Origin: Bacillus sp. FJAT-27916
GTDB lineage: Bacteria; Bacillota; Bacilli; Bacillales; Pradoshiaceae
NCBI RefSeq assembly: GCF_001183965.1
Contig: NZ_LFZV01000001.1
Span: forward strand, 1,549,112-1,613,111
Length of the DNA stretch: 64,000 nt
Reading direction: 5' to 3'
Positions 1 through 7,967 of this stretch are shown in pieces. Each line of letters begins with the position of its first letter. Within the stretch, counting starts at the first letter, position 1. Under the pieces are notes generated by a model that ran no database searches, was not told the origin of the DNA, and saw only the letters and a program-made list of their open reading frames with translations. Made by a program: the position numbers and the translations under genes.

Positions 1-835
1 TGGCGGCCGCATTTTCACAGAGCTGTTCTGGACTGCTGGCCCCAGGGATGACGGCTGCGACCGCTGGTGAAGAGAGCACGTACTGGAAGGCAATCTCGTT
101 CATCGTGCGCTCTGCCAGTGTTTCTTTAATGGATGAAAGAAGCTCCTCAAGCTCTTGATAAGAATAATCAAGATAGCCTTCTTCACGCACTTTAGAAGAG
201 GCCTTGGCGAGCATTTTCTCGGATAAAAGTCCCTTGGCAAGCGGACCTCTAGCAATCACGCTGACATGATGCTCCTCGAGCAGTGAGAACCATTCCTCCG
301 GTCGCCTGTCAAGAAGGCTGTATTGCATCATGTTTGAGACGATGCCGGAACGTTGTACATATTCGTGAATGACATTCGGGCGAATGGAGGAAATGCCGTA
401 TGCCCGAATGAGTCCCTCCTGCTTTAATTCCTCGAATGCTTCAATCGTTTCATCGATTGGGTCATCTAATGTTCCCCCGTGAAGCTGGTACAGATCGATA
501 TAATCGGTTTGCAGCCGGCGGAGGCTGTCCTTGACCGCTTGTTTAATATAGGCTTTTGAAGGATCCCAGCTCCAGCTTGTTTTTTCCTCGTTCCAGCGGT
601 TTCCGGCTTTTGTCGCGAGGATGATATCATTTCGGTGCGGCTTTAAGACCTTACCGACGATTTCCTCGTTGACACCAAAATCATACAGGTCAGCTGTGTC
701 GAAATAATTAATGCCTGAATCAAGCGCCTCGCTGAGAATGGAGGCAGCTTTCTTTTCGTCTGTTCCAAGTGACATGCAGCCAAGTCCCATTTCAGAGACA
801 TATAGGCCGGATTGACCCAATTGCCGTTTATTCAT
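1..835 (-). CDS. yqkF: Aldo/keto reductase, YqkF type (partial, runs off the left edge)
   Basis: The reverse strand reads without a stop from an ATG at 835 to base 1, about 278 residues. It begins MNKRQLGQSGLYVSEMGLG, the usual start of the aldo/keto reductase TIM barrel, followed by the NYFDTADLY segment holding the catalytic Asp/Tyr pair and later the YIDLYQLHG strand. The family reduces aldehydes or ketones with NADPH; the substrate is unknown. An AAGGAG ribosome site lies just upstream at about 845-850. The C-terminus lies outside the window. It runs in the same direction as mciZ and divergently from nudF, as its B. subtilis counterpart does. Confidence 0.9.
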   Translation of the reverse strand, partial: MNKRQLGQSGLYVSEMGLGCMSLGTDEKKAASILSEALDSGINYFDTADLYDFGVNEEIVGKVLKPHRNDIILATKAGNRWNEEKTSWSWDPSKAYIKQAVKDSLRRLQTDYIDLYQLHGGTLDDPIDETIEAFEELKQEGLIRAYGISSIRPNVIHEYVQRSGIVSNMMQYSLLDRRPEEWFSLLEEHHVSVIARGPLAKGLLSEKMLAKASSKVREEGYLDYSYQELEELLSSIKETLAERTMNEIAFQYVLSSPAVAAVIPGASSPEQLCENAAA

Positions 836-893
836 GAAATCACTCCTTCAATCGTTGTCATTGCTTCTATTGTAACGAAAGGAGTGCAATCCG

Positions 894-1028
894 TCATTTT
901 ATACGTTGAGCATCGCGTATCATGTCAAGAACATAGACATATTTCTGGCTGTATTCCCGCAGCTTTGCCCGTACCTCCCAGGCTTTCCCGCTCATAATTA
1001 TTTGATTTCCACTAATTTTCACTCTCAT
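894..1028 (-). CDS. mciZ: MciZ, mother-cell inhibitor of FtsZ (44 aa)
   Basis: A 44-codon ORF starts with ATG at 1028 after an AAGGGGTGG ribosome site. Its core GKAWEVRAKLREY matches the B. subtilis MciZ core GKAWEIRAKLKEY as I recall it, and the N-terminal MRVK and a following YVYVLDMI segment also align. MciZ is a peptide made in the mother cell that caps FtsZ filaments and blocks Z-ring formation after asymmetric division. The gene lies between yqkF and nudF. A sequence CATATATT on the reverse strand (1061-1068) resembles a sigma-E -10 element, but no good -35 is seen. The ORF is short, so homology rests on the core motif and position. Confidence 0.85.
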   Translation of the reverse strand: MRVKISGNQIIMSGKAWEVRAKLREYSQKYVYVLDMIRDAQRIK

Positions 1029-1109
1029 TGTCCCACCCCTTTGGACATGCTATATGGTAGAATATATGAACAAATGCACTTGTTAGACCAAAAAGGAGAG
1101 AGAATCAGT

Positions 1110-1661
1110 ATGTACAAATATGAAGAAAAAACCGTCAGCACAAAGCCAATCTTCAAGGGACGCATCTTGGATGTCCGTGTCGATGAGGTCCTTTTGCCAA
1201 ATGGCAAGACTTCTACGAGAGAATTAATTAAGCATCCAGGGGCTGTGGCGATTATCATGGTGACGGATGACAATAAAATTGTTCTAGTAGAGCAATACCG
1301 TAAGCCAATGGAAAAACCGCTTGTGGAAATCCCGGCCGGAAAATTAGATGAGGGTGAAGAGCCGCTCGCTTGTGCGATGCGCGAGATGGAAGAGGAGACC
1401 GGCTATGAGTGTGAATCCATGGATAAGCTGATTTCCCTGTACACATCCCCTGGATTTGCGGATGAAATTATACATATTTATGTGGCGAAGGGCTTGAAGA
1501 AGAAAGAGAATGCAAAGGGCCTTGATGAAGATGAATTCGTAGACTTGATGGAGGTTACGCTTGAGGAGGCGCTTGAGCTCATTAAGGAAGAGAGAATTCA
1601 AGACGCGAAGACGGCGTACGCTATTCAATACTTGCAATTGCAAGAGGCGCTATCGAAGTAA
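1110..1661 (+). CDS. nudF: ADP-ribose pyrophosphatase (Nudix)
   Basis: This encodes a 183-residue Nudix hydrolase that splits ADP-ribose into AMP and ribose 5-phosphate. The full Nudix box GX5EX7REUXEEXGU is present around residues 74-96, with REMEEETGY at its core. The preceding VEQYRKP and EIPAGKLDEGE segments are typical of the ADP-ribose subfamily. The frame stays open upstream to 906, but an AAAGGAGAG site sits 9 bases before the ATG at 1110, and the upstream extension overlaps mciZ on the other strand, so 1110 is the start. The stop overlaps the next gene's ATG by one base, suggesting coupled translation. Confidence 0.93.
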   Translation: MYKYEEKTVSTKPIFKGRILDVRVDEVLLPNGKTSTRELIKHPGAVAIIMVTDDNKIVLVEQYRKPMEKPLVEIPAGKLDEGEEPLACAMREMEEETGYECESMDKLISLYTSPGFADEIIHIYVAKGLKKKENAKGLDEDEFVDLMEVTLEEALELIKEERIQDAKTAYAIQYLQLQEALSK

Positions 1662-2836
1662 TGAACATTTATTACGGGGATTTTCACATACATGTGGGGA
1701 GAACGATGAGCGGCCGTCCGGTTAAAATCACTGGTGCACGCTCGTTAACGATTGAAAGCATCTTGGATTATGCGGCTAACAAGAAGGGGCTTGATATGGT
1801 CGGGGTAATTGATTGCCATGTTCCGGAGGTCATTGAAGAGCTGAGACTGCTTATTCAAAAAGGGGAATTGGCTGAGCTTCCAGAAGGAGGCCTGCGCTAT
1901 AAGGACGGAACGGTATTAATTCCGGGAAGCGAGATTGAAATCAATGATGAACATTGCAAGGGGCCGGTTCATGTGCTTGCCTTCTTCTCGAATCTGGCAC
2001 AAATGGAGCTTTTCTCGAACTGGTTCTCTGAGAGAGTGAAGAACATTACGCTCAGCTCGCAGCGAATCTATGAGCGGGGAACCGTCCTGCAGGAGAAGGT
2101 GAAAGAGCTCGGCGGCCTGTTCATCCCGGCTCATATCTTCACGCCGCATAAAAGCATGTTCGGTAAAGGTGTCCATCAATCACTCACAGAGATCTTTCGT
2201 CCTGAACTTATTGATGCGGTTGAATTAGGCCTTAGCGCAGATACGGCTATGGCCTCCCATTTAAGTGAGCTTGATGCCTATCCTTTCTTGACGAATAGTG
2301 ATGCCCATTCCTTGCCGAAGCTTGCACGGGAATATCAGCAGCTGCTCTTGGAAAAGCCAAGCTTTGACGAATGGGTAAAGGCGCTTCGCGGGGAAGATGG
2401 CCGCAGGATTGTTGCTAACTACGGATTGAACCCTTATCTCGGGAAATACCATGAAACGGTTTGCGAGAATTGCGGGGAAACGCTTGAAGCCTATCAGGCT
2501 AGATGCCCGTATTGCGGCTCCACGCAAGTGACAAAAGGGGTGGCTGAGCGGATTCGGGAGCTTTCGGACCGAGATGGGGAGGAGGCTGCAGTAAATCGGC
2601 CGCCTTATATTCATCACATCCCGCTTGAGTTCCTGCCGGGACTTGGGCCGAAAACGCTGGATAAGCTCATTGCCCGCTTTGGGTCAGAAATGGCAGTCAT
2701 CCATGAAGCCGCCTTTGAGGAGCTGTCAGAGGTCGTGCCGGAGAAGATAGCCAGACTGATTCAGCAGGCAAGGGAAGGCCGTCTCGCTTTGCAAAAAGGC
2801 GGTGGCGGTATATACGGTAAAGTGATTCATGAATAA
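1661..2836 (+). CDS. Endonuclease Q-like PHP-domain protein
   Basis: The 391-residue protein opens with a PHP metal-binding domain: DFHIHVG at about residue 7, DCHVPEV, HVLAFF and NSDAH at about 212. A zinc ribbon follows (CENCGETL...CPYCGS, about 266-287), then a helix-hairpin-helix region around LPGLGPKTLDKL. This order is that of the endonuclease Q family, which nicks DNA 5' of deaminated bases; a member from Bacillus pumilus has been shown to be active. It overlaps nudF by one base, so the two form an operon, and a hairpin follows at 2850. Role in repair of deaminated DNA is inferred from family. Confidence 0.8.
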   Translation: MNIYYGDFHIHVGRTMSGRPVKITGARSLTIESILDYAANKKGLDMVGVIDCHVPEVIEELRLLIQKGELAELPEGGLRYKDGTVLIPGSEIEINDEHCKGPVHVLAFFSNLAQMELFSNWFSERVKNITLSSQRIYERGTVLQEKVKELGGLFIPAHIFTPHKSMFGKGVHQSLTEIFRPELIDAVELGLSADTAMASHLSELDAYPFLTNSDAHSLPKLAREYQQLLLEKPSFDEWVKALRGEDGRRIVANYGLNPYLGKYHETVCENCGETLEAYQARCPYCGSTQVTKGVAERIRELSDRDGEEAAVNRPPYIHHIPLEFLPGLGPKTLDKLIARFGSEMAVIHEAAFEELSEVVPEKIARLIQQAREGRLALQKGGGGIYGKVIHE

Positions 2837-2849
2837 CGAATGCTTTGGA

Positions 2850-2880
2850 GGTTCAATTCTTTTGGATTGAACCTTTTTTA
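2850..2880 (+). terminator. Rho-independent terminator after the EndoQ-like gene
   Basis: GGTTCAAT (2850-2857) pairs with ATTGAACC (2866-2873) around a short loop, followed by a run of T. Confidence 0.8.
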
Positions 2881-2899
2881 TGTAAAGGGGATGTATGGG

Positions 2900-3367
2900 T
2901 TGGAGATAAATGTTCAATTCTGGACGGTCTGCATGGTTCAAAAGGGAGACTATGTGTTGCTGCTCGACAGGCAGCATGATGATTTTAAAGGGTTTATCCC
3001 TCCGGGTGGGAAAGTAGAGTTTCCTGAAAGCTTAACAGAAGCAGCCATTCGAGAGGTGAAGGAAGAAACGGGGCTGGAAGTGAGCCATCTCCAATACAAA
3101 GGGATCTATGAGTACGTGAATCCAGCAAAAAATGATCGGTACATGATTTTCAACTATTTAACGAAGAACTATAGCGGGACACTTCTGAAAGATTCGCGCG
3201 AAGGCAAGCCGGTTTGGATTCACAAGGATGAAGCGGTCAATCTCCCGATGCAGCCCTCAATCAAAAGGCGATTCCCTTTGTTTTTTGAAGATGGAACCTT
3301 TGAAATTCATGTTGTTTGGGATGAAGAGAAGAATCAAGAAGGCAGTGTAAGCATAAAGAAAACATGA
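2900..3367 (+). CDS. Nudix hydrolase, 8-oxo-dGTPase (MutT)-like
   Basis: A 155-residue Nudix protein with an intact box: GGKVEFPES...REVKEETGLE at about residues 38-60. The reading frame extends upstream to 2840, but that part overlaps the terminator at 2850-2880. An AAAGGGG site at 2884-2890 abuts an ATG at 2891 and lies 9 bases before a TTG at 2900, which I prefer (protein beginning MEINVQFWTV). Related Bacillus proteins are annotated as 8-oxo-dGTP diphosphatases, but Nudix substrates cannot be read from sequence. It stands alone as a single-gene unit. Confidence 0.8.
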   Translation: MEINVQFWTVCMVQKGDYVLLLDRQHDDFKGFIPPGGKVEFPESLTEAAIREVKEETGLEVSHLQYKGIYEYVNPAKNDRYMIFNYLTKNYSGTLLKDSREGKPVWIHKDEAVNLPMQPSIKRRFPLFFEDGTFEIHVVWDEEKNQEGSVSIKKT

Positions 3368-3443
3368 ATCTCAATGATTAGATTTATGAACATACCTTTT
3401 CATGCGGATTCTGCTGACTTTTTCAGTTTTTATGGATCTAGCA

Positions 3444-3899
3444 TTAGTCATATTTCACAATAGTGGTTACCCCAAATTCCGTAACGATTGTTCGATGGCT
3501 GAGTTCTTCTGCCCATTTTTTAGCGTTAAGCTGATACGTTCCAATTTGATTTTGGTAGGTGTATTGGCCAATGTTGATTAATATTGGCTCTGGTTTTTCA
3601 AGAACACGCTGGATAGATTCTTCATACCAATGCTGAACAGGTATCTCATATAGCTCGAAAACATCGCCTAGCTCCATGTATTTTTCTAAATAAACGAAGA
3701 AATAGGGCTGATCCAGACCATGAGCCTCGTATATATAAGGCATGGTGATAATGGGCTTCAGAATATCGTACCAGTATTCATCTGTATCGTGCACGGAAAA
3801 ATACATATCTGAATCATACGAATCTTTATCATTATATTCCGCTATTTCCTCAAGGATATTTAATGGCCTGGACGAGGCTAAAAATTGAATGCGTGACAT
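3444..3899 (-). CDS. Uncharacterised protein (151 aa)
   Basis: A 151-residue ORF begins with ATG at 3899, preceded by GGAGG, which itself forms an apparent upstream start that I discount. The protein is acidic, rich in Tyr and Asp/Glu, without signal peptide or membrane segment. I do not recognise a family. It lies convergent to the preceding Nudix gene and in the same direction as the GNAT gene upstream. The good ribosome site and clean frame make it a real gene; function unknown. Confidence 0.7.
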   Translation of the reverse strand: MSRIQFLASSRPLNILEEIAEYNDKDSYDSDMYFSVHDTDEYWYDILKPIITMPYIYEAHGLDQPYFFVYLEKYMELGDVFELYEIPVQHWYEESIQRVLEKPEPILINIGQYTYQNQIGTYQLNAKKWAEELSHRTIVTEFGVTTIVKYD

Positions 3900-3983
3900 T
3901 GAACAAACCTCCATTCAATTAAGGTCATTATACTAGATTTGCTTGCACAGAGCCTGCTATTAAAATAGGCAAAAGGAGCCTTA

Positions 3984-4490
3984 CTACAGCTCCTTTTCCA
4001 CAACTTGATCATCTTGAATGATGAGGCCTTTATGTATACCCTCTTTCAGCAATTGCCAATAAATCATTCCATTTGCCTCATAGATTCTTTCCATTCCAAG
4101 CTTTTCAAGTACCCGAATGGAAGCGAGGTTGTTATTAGCTGTTTCGGCAACGAGGAATTGAACTTCATTCGTTTTGAATGCCCAATCAATCAAGGCGCGG
4201 GCAGACTCGGTCGCAAAACCTTGATTCCGGTGTTCTTCAACAAAGCCATAGCCAATTTCGGCCATACGGTCTTCAGCGGGGCGTCCCTTGAATCCAATAT
4301 CTCCAATGATTTGGTCGTTTTCTTTCAGCATGACAAACCATGGCCCCCAATTCTGCTGGCTTTGGTCCTTTTCCAGCTCTCCTAAGTATAAGTCGATATG
4401 TGAACCGCTGTTGTACCCTTGCTTCAAAGCCGTTTCGTTCATTTGGACAGAAACGGGTTTGAGGATGAGTCTTTCCGTCTCTATTCTCAT
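3984..4490 (-). CDS. GNAT family N-acetyltransferase (RimJ/RimL type)
   Basis: This is a 168-residue acetyltransferase of the group acting on protein N-termini or small amines. It starts MRIETERLILKPV, typical of RimJ/RimL-like members; the acetyl-CoA pyrophosphate loop EEHRNQGFATES lies near residue 90 and the NLASIRVLEKLGM segment near 125. An AAGGAGG site precedes the ATG. The substrate cannot be inferred. Confidence 0.85.
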   Translation of the reverse strand: MRIETERLILKPVSVQMNETALKQGYNSGSHIDLYLGELEKDQSQQNWGPWFVMLKENDQIIGDIGFKGRPAEDRMAEIGYGFVEEHRNQGFATESARALIDWAFKTNEVQFLVAETANNNLASIRVLEKLGMERIYEANGMIYWQLLKEGIHKGLIIQDDQVVEKEL

Positions 4491-4645
4491 GATTTCGCCT
4501 CCTTTATAAATGATGACGATGATTCGAAATTTATGACTATTATACCATTTTTCTATGATCAGATTGCATGTCGTTTAGAGGAGGAAATATCCGATATTGG
4601 TAGAACAGTATAAGAGTATGATAGAAATGAAATGAGGGGATTTCT

Positions 4646-5023
4646 TTGAAGGAATTTGTCATTAAAAAGATGAATATGATTGTCGTGCATGTAAAGGAAT
4701 TGGAGCGTTCTATCCGTTTCTACCGGGATGTACTTGGCCTTGCGCTGGAACAGGAGGAGGAAGGGATGGCCTATTTCTCGATAGGGACAGGAAAAGAAAG
4801 GGTAAGCTTGATGCTGCATAGCACAGCCGAGCCCGAGCCGGCAGACTATGGAATCGGATTGGATTTTCAGGTGGATGATGCTGAGGCAGCTATAGCGGCT
4901 ATCAAAGGGGCAGGTGGAAGGATTGTACAAGAGCCGATCATTCGTGAATGGGGCGTAAAGGAAGCAGTGATTGCTGACCCGGATGGATATAAGCTCTGGG
5001 TGGTTGAGCCGATGAGTTCATAA
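4646..5023 (+). CDS. VOC (glyoxalase/dioxygenase superfamily) protein
   Basis: A 125-residue protein starts at TTG 4646 after a GAGGGG site. VVHVKELERSIRFYRDVLGL near the N-terminus and DPDGYKLWVVEP at the C-terminus are the paired beta-alpha-beta signatures of the vicinal oxygen chelate fold. Such proteins include lyases, dioxygenases and resistance proteins; the actual reaction is unknown. It is followed after 19 bases by a DHFR-like gene, likely co-transcribed. Confidence 0.85.
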   Translation: MKEFVIKKMNMIVVHVKELERSIRFYRDVLGLALEQEEEGMAYFSIGTGKERVSLMLHSTAEPEPADYGIGLDFQVDDAEAAIAAIKGAGGRIVQEPIIREWGVKEAVIADPDGYKLWVVEPMSS

Positions 5024-5042
5024 TGACAAGGAGGATACATAA

Positions 5043-5573
5043 TTGAAAGAAAAACGAAAATGCACCGTATTTATTGCGACAAGCTTGGACGGCTATATTA
5101 CAGGAGAGAATGAATCTTTAGAATGGCTCTTTCAGGTGGAAGGTGAAGGGGATAATGGAATCGGTGAATTCTACGATACTGTGGATACGATTCTCATGGG
5201 CAGGAAAACGTACGACTGGATCATGAAGTATGAGAAGGAAGAATTTCCTTATAAGGGCAAGGACTGCTTTGTGTTTACGCGTTCTGCTAAAGCAAATACC
5301 GAATACGTGAACTTTGTGAATGAACCGCCTGCTCAGCTGGTAAAGAAGCTGAAGGGTGAGGAGGGAAAAGTCATTTGGCTCATGGGAGGCGGAGAGCTGC
5401 TGCATGATTTCTTGAAGGAGAATCTTGTGGATGAGCTCATCTTGACCATTGCTCCTGTCATACTTGGAAAGGGGACGCCGCTTTTTGGAAAAGGTGATGT
5501 AGAAACGGCTCTTGTCCTGAAGCGGGTAAGACCGTTCAATCAATTTGTGGAGCTTTCCTACGAGGTTAAATAA
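5043..5573 (+). CDS. Dihydrofolate reductase family protein (RibD C-terminal domain-like)
   Basis: The 176-residue protein starts at TTG 5043 just after AGGAGG. FIATSLDGYITGENESLEWL at the N-terminus, ILMGRKTYDW near 57 and WLMGGGELLHDFL near 112 match the stand-alone RibD-C/DHFR-like family (YwjB/YyaP group of Bacillus). These bind NADPH; the physiological substrate is unknown. It forms a two-gene unit with the VOC gene and ends at a hairpin. Confidence 0.85.
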   Translation: MKEKRKCTVFIATSLDGYITGENESLEWLFQVEGEGDNGIGEFYDTVDTILMGRKTYDWIMKYEKEEFPYKGKDCFVFTRSAKANTEYVNFVNEPPAQLVKKLKGEEGKVIWLMGGGELLHDFLKENLVDELILTIAPVILGKGTPLFGKGDVETALVLKRVRPFNQFVELSYEVK

Positions 5574-5576
5574 AGA

Positions 5577-5606
5577 ATGGGCGCTATGGGAGCGCCCATT
5601 GATTTA
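5577..5606. terminator. Bidirectional hairpin between convergent genes
   Basis: ATGGGCGCT (5577-5585) and AGCGCCCAT (5591-5599) form a perfect 9-bp stem with a 5-base loop. It lies between two convergent genes; T-rich stretches flank it weakly on both strands. Confidence 0.6.
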
Positions 5607-6164
5607 ACGAATCTTGGAATAAACGCATGTGCTCCTAAGGGCGGTGCCTGGCGAATCATAGCTGTCGTGACGCAGGATTCCTTCAAGGGTAAATCCGTTA
5701 TTTTCTGGAATGCGGCGGGATGCCGTGTTCTTTGTATCCACTCGAATCTCAATCCGATTGGCGTTCAGTTCATCAAAGGCAAAGCAGGTGAGCAGATTGA
5801 CAGCTTCTGTTACATAGCCGTTCTTTGCATAGCGGCTATCTACCCAATAGCCTATTTCAAACTTCCGCGTATCCCAGTCAATGCGGTGCAGGCCTGTTGA
5901 GCCAAGGAAGGCGTCGTCTGCTTTTCGCATAATATTGAGCCTGAGGTCCTTGCGCAGGATGAAGTTGGCAAATGATTCGCGGACATTGGCTTCTGTCAAT
6001 TCCTCCGCCTGTGTCATATTTGCCCATGGCATCCAAGGCTTCAGCTCCTCCAGCGATGCCATCACGGCCTCATAGATCATAGGACCGTCGCCCGGCTTGC
6101 ATGTGCGAAGATAGATTCGCTCTCCTTCTATTCTTTCTGGAATGTCCACTAAGATTGGATTCAT
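5604..6164 (-). CDS. GNAT family N-acetyltransferase (ribosomal-protein-type)
   Basis: The 186-residue protein has the RimL-like layout: ERIYLRTCKPGD at the N-terminus, IGYWVDSRYAKNGYVTEAV forming the acetyl-CoA site at about 105-122, and NRIEIRVDTKNTASRRIPENNGF near 135-160. The substrate may be a ribosomal protein or peptide N-terminus, but this is family-level inference. It is read divergently from spoIIM. Confidence 0.85.
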   Translation of the reverse strand: MNPILVDIPERIEGERIYLRTCKPGDGPMIYEAVMASLEELKPWMPWANMTQAEELTEANVRESFANFILRKDLRLNIMRKADDAFLGSTGLHRIDWDTRKFEIGYWVDSRYAKNGYVTEAVNLLTCFAFDELNANRIEIRVDTKNTASRRIPENNGFTLEGILRHDSYDSPGTALRSTCVYSKIR

Positions 6165-6263
6165 TTTTTTCTCCCCCTGCTCGTGCCGGCATTACCCGGC
6201 ATCATTCGTAAAAGTAAACAGATTATACCATATATTCTGACTACTATCTTTTAAAATTTACTA

Positions 6264-6292
6264 GAATACATAGCCTTCTAAAAACATAGAAT
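6264..6292 (+). promoter_or_regulatory. Possible sigma-E promoter of spoIIM
   Basis: GAATACA at 6264-6270 and CATAGAAT at 6285-6292 are 14 bases apart and resemble the sigma-E -35/-10 pair; spoIIM is a sigma-E gene in B. subtilis. The match is partial. Confidence 0.45.
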
Positions 6293-6324
6293 CTAGTAAT
6301 CGAGCGAAAGGGAGCTGGGTCTAC

Positions 6325-6966
6325 GTGAAGAAGAGCTATTACCGGAGAGCGGTATTCATTACATTAAAAGATTATCGGTCTATCTTTATCTTTGTGACGG
6401 TGCTATTTATGATGGGGATTGTGTTTGGAGCAGTTATTGTGAACAGCCTGTCACTCATTCAGAAAGAGGACCTCTTTTACTATTTGTCACAGTTTTTTGG
6501 GGAGCTTAAGCAAGGCAAGGTATCCGCTTCCGGTGAAATGTTCTTCTACAGTGTGAAGGAGAATGCAAAGTATTTTATCCTCATGTGGATTCTTGGAATC
6601 TCCATTATCGGTCTGCCAATTATTCTCATTTTACTGTTCGTTAAGGGGATTGTTATCGGGTTTACTGTCGGGTTTCTTGTCAATCAGGCAGGTTGGCACG
6701 GCTTTTTACTTGCGGCTGTCTCTGTTTTGCCTCAGAATATAATTCTCGTTCCATCGACCATCTTGCTTGCTTCCTGTGCGGTGATTATTTGTATCAAAAT
6801 GATCAGAAGACAGTTCTTTAAGACGGGACGGGAGCCAATAAAGCCGCTGCTTATGCAGTATACCTTCTTTTTGGCTGTTGTCATGGGCGGAGTGATTGTG
6901 GCGGGATTGATTGAAGCATTCCTGTCACCTGGATTCATGAAGCTTGTGATAGATGGATTTAATTGA
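6325..6966 (+). CDS. spoIIM: Stage II sporulation protein M
   Basis: SpoIIM is a mother-cell membrane protein that, with SpoIID and SpoIIP, drives septal peptidoglycan remodelling and engulfment of the forespore. The 213-residue product has several hydrophobic membrane spans (about 20-42, 87-110, 110-135, 170-195) and the length of the family. The start is GTG at 6325 behind AAAGGGAG. It sits upstream of fur, as in B. subtilis. Confidence 0.93.
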   Translation: MKKSYYRRAVFITLKDYRSIFIFVTVLFMMGIVFGAVIVNSLSLIQKEDLFYYLSQFFGELKQGKVSASGEMFFYSVKENAKYFILMWILGISIIGLPIILILLFVKGIVIGFTVGFLVNQAGWHGFLLAAVSVLPQNIILVPSTILLASCAVIICIKMIRRQFFKTGREPIKPLLMQYTFFLAVVMGGVIVAGLIEAFLSPGFMKLVIDGFN

Positions 6967-7003
6967 GAATGATTATAAAATTAGACTAATTATTGTTTAT
7001 TGT

Positions 7004-7018
7004 TTATAATTATTATAT
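7004..7018. promoter_or_regulatory. PerR-box-like operator upstream of fur
   Basis: The 15 bases TTATAATTATTATAT match the PerR consensus TTATAATnATTATAA at every defined position but the last. The site abuts the fur -35 element. In B. subtilis, fur belongs to the PerR regulon, which supports the reading. Confidence 0.6.
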
Positions 7019-7046
7019 TTTAATCAACCAGTATTTTTGTTATACT
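7018..7046 (+). promoter_or_regulatory. Putative sigma-A promoter of fur
   Basis: TTTTAA (7018-7023) and TATACT (7041-7046) are separated by 17 bases. The -10 is strong and the -35 weak. The leader that follows contains CGCTTTA and TAAAGCG segments that could pair over about 50 bases. Confidence 0.45.
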
Positions 7047-7138
7047 ATAAGAAGGACTGAAAGCTCGCTTTATGTGCTTTACCAAAATTTTTTTACAGGT
7101 TTCCGCACGGGGACTTAAAGCGGCGAGGAGGAAATAGA

Positions 7139-7624
7139 TTGGAATCAAGGATAGATAGAATAAAGAAGCAATTGCATTCTTCAAGTTACAAGCTGACGCC
7201 GCAGCGAGAGGCCACAGTCAGAGTCTTGCTCGAGAATGAAGAGGATCATTTAAGTGCAGAGGATGTTTATCTGCTCGTAAAAGAGAAGGCTCCTGAGATT
7301 GGCTTGGCAACTGTATATAGAACACTTGAATTATTAACTGAATTGAAAATCGTGGATAAGATAAATTTCGGTGATGGCGTTTCCCGTTATGACCTGCGTA
7401 AGGAAGGGGCAGCCCATTTCCATCACCATCTTGTATGTATTGAATGTGGAGCCGTTGACGAGATTCTCGAGGATCTACTTGGGGATGTTGAAGCGGTTGT
7501 TGAAGAGAAATACCATTTTCAAATTAAGGACCACCGTCTTACCTTTCATGGTATTTGCCATCGCTGTCTTGAGAAGAAGGCAAAAGGGGAAGAGGAATCT
7601 GAGTCCTCTAAATCACATGTTTAA
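7139..7624 (+). CDS. fur: Ferric uptake regulator Fur
   Basis: Fur represses iron-uptake genes when loaded with ferrous iron. The 161-residue protein has the winged-helix domain (LTPQREATVRVLL, AEDVYLLVKEKAPEIGLATVYRTLELL, about 20-70), the metal-site cluster HFHHHLVCIECG near 93-105 and a second CHRC pair near 141-144 for structural zinc. The start is TTG at 7139 behind GAGGAGG. Position between spoIIM and yqzK-xerD identifies it as Fur rather than PerR or Zur. A PerR-like box lies upstream. Confidence 0.93.
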   Translation: MESRIDRIKKQLHSSSYKLTPQREATVRVLLENEEDHLSAEDVYLLVKEKAPEIGLATVYRTLELLTELKIVDKINFGDGVSRYDLRKEGAAHFHHHLVCIECGAVDEILEDLLGDVEAVVEEKYHFQIKDHRLTFHGICHRCLEKKAKGEEESESSKSHV

Positions 7625-7730
7625 TGAGCCTTTCCGCTTACCTGGAAAGGTTTTATCCTTTTAATCGGCCTGAATATGTATAAAACTTGTCTTCTCTGGC
7701 ATAAATTGATAAAAAAGGCCGGAGGAGATT

Positions 7731-7961
7731 ATGAAGAAGCTGTTTGGGTTCATTTGGCAAACAGGCAAGGTATTCATTATGTTTGTTGGTTTCACACTTT
7801 TGTTCTACTTTGCCATCGTTTGGTTTAATGAGGAATACGAAGGCTATCATCGTTATGAAGAGCCAAAAGGAGCTGCCGTAAAGGTTTTCCAATCGGTTCA
7901 CGATACAGGCGAAACCGGATGGAAAGACAGGCTCTTTCTATTTTATTTGAACGGGGAGTAA
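7731..7961 (+). CDS. yqzK: YqzK family membrane protein (DUF4227)
   Basis: The 76-residue protein has one N-terminal membrane span (about 10-33) followed by a charged tail containing FNEEYEGYHRYEEPKG, as in the Bacillus YqzK family of unknown function. A GGAGG site precedes the ATG. It sits between fur and xerD, the conserved place for this gene, with its stop 6 bases before the xerD start. Confidence 0.88.
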   Translation: MKKLFGFIWQTGKVFIMFVGFTLLFYFAIVWFNEEYEGYHRYEEPKGAAVKVFQSVHDTGETGWKDRLFLFYLNGE

Positions 7962-7967
7962 TGGAAG

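Noticed and set aside
906-1109. N-terminal extension of NudF
   Set aside because: A clear ribosome site precedes ATG 1110, the shorter form has family length, and the extension overlaps mciZ.
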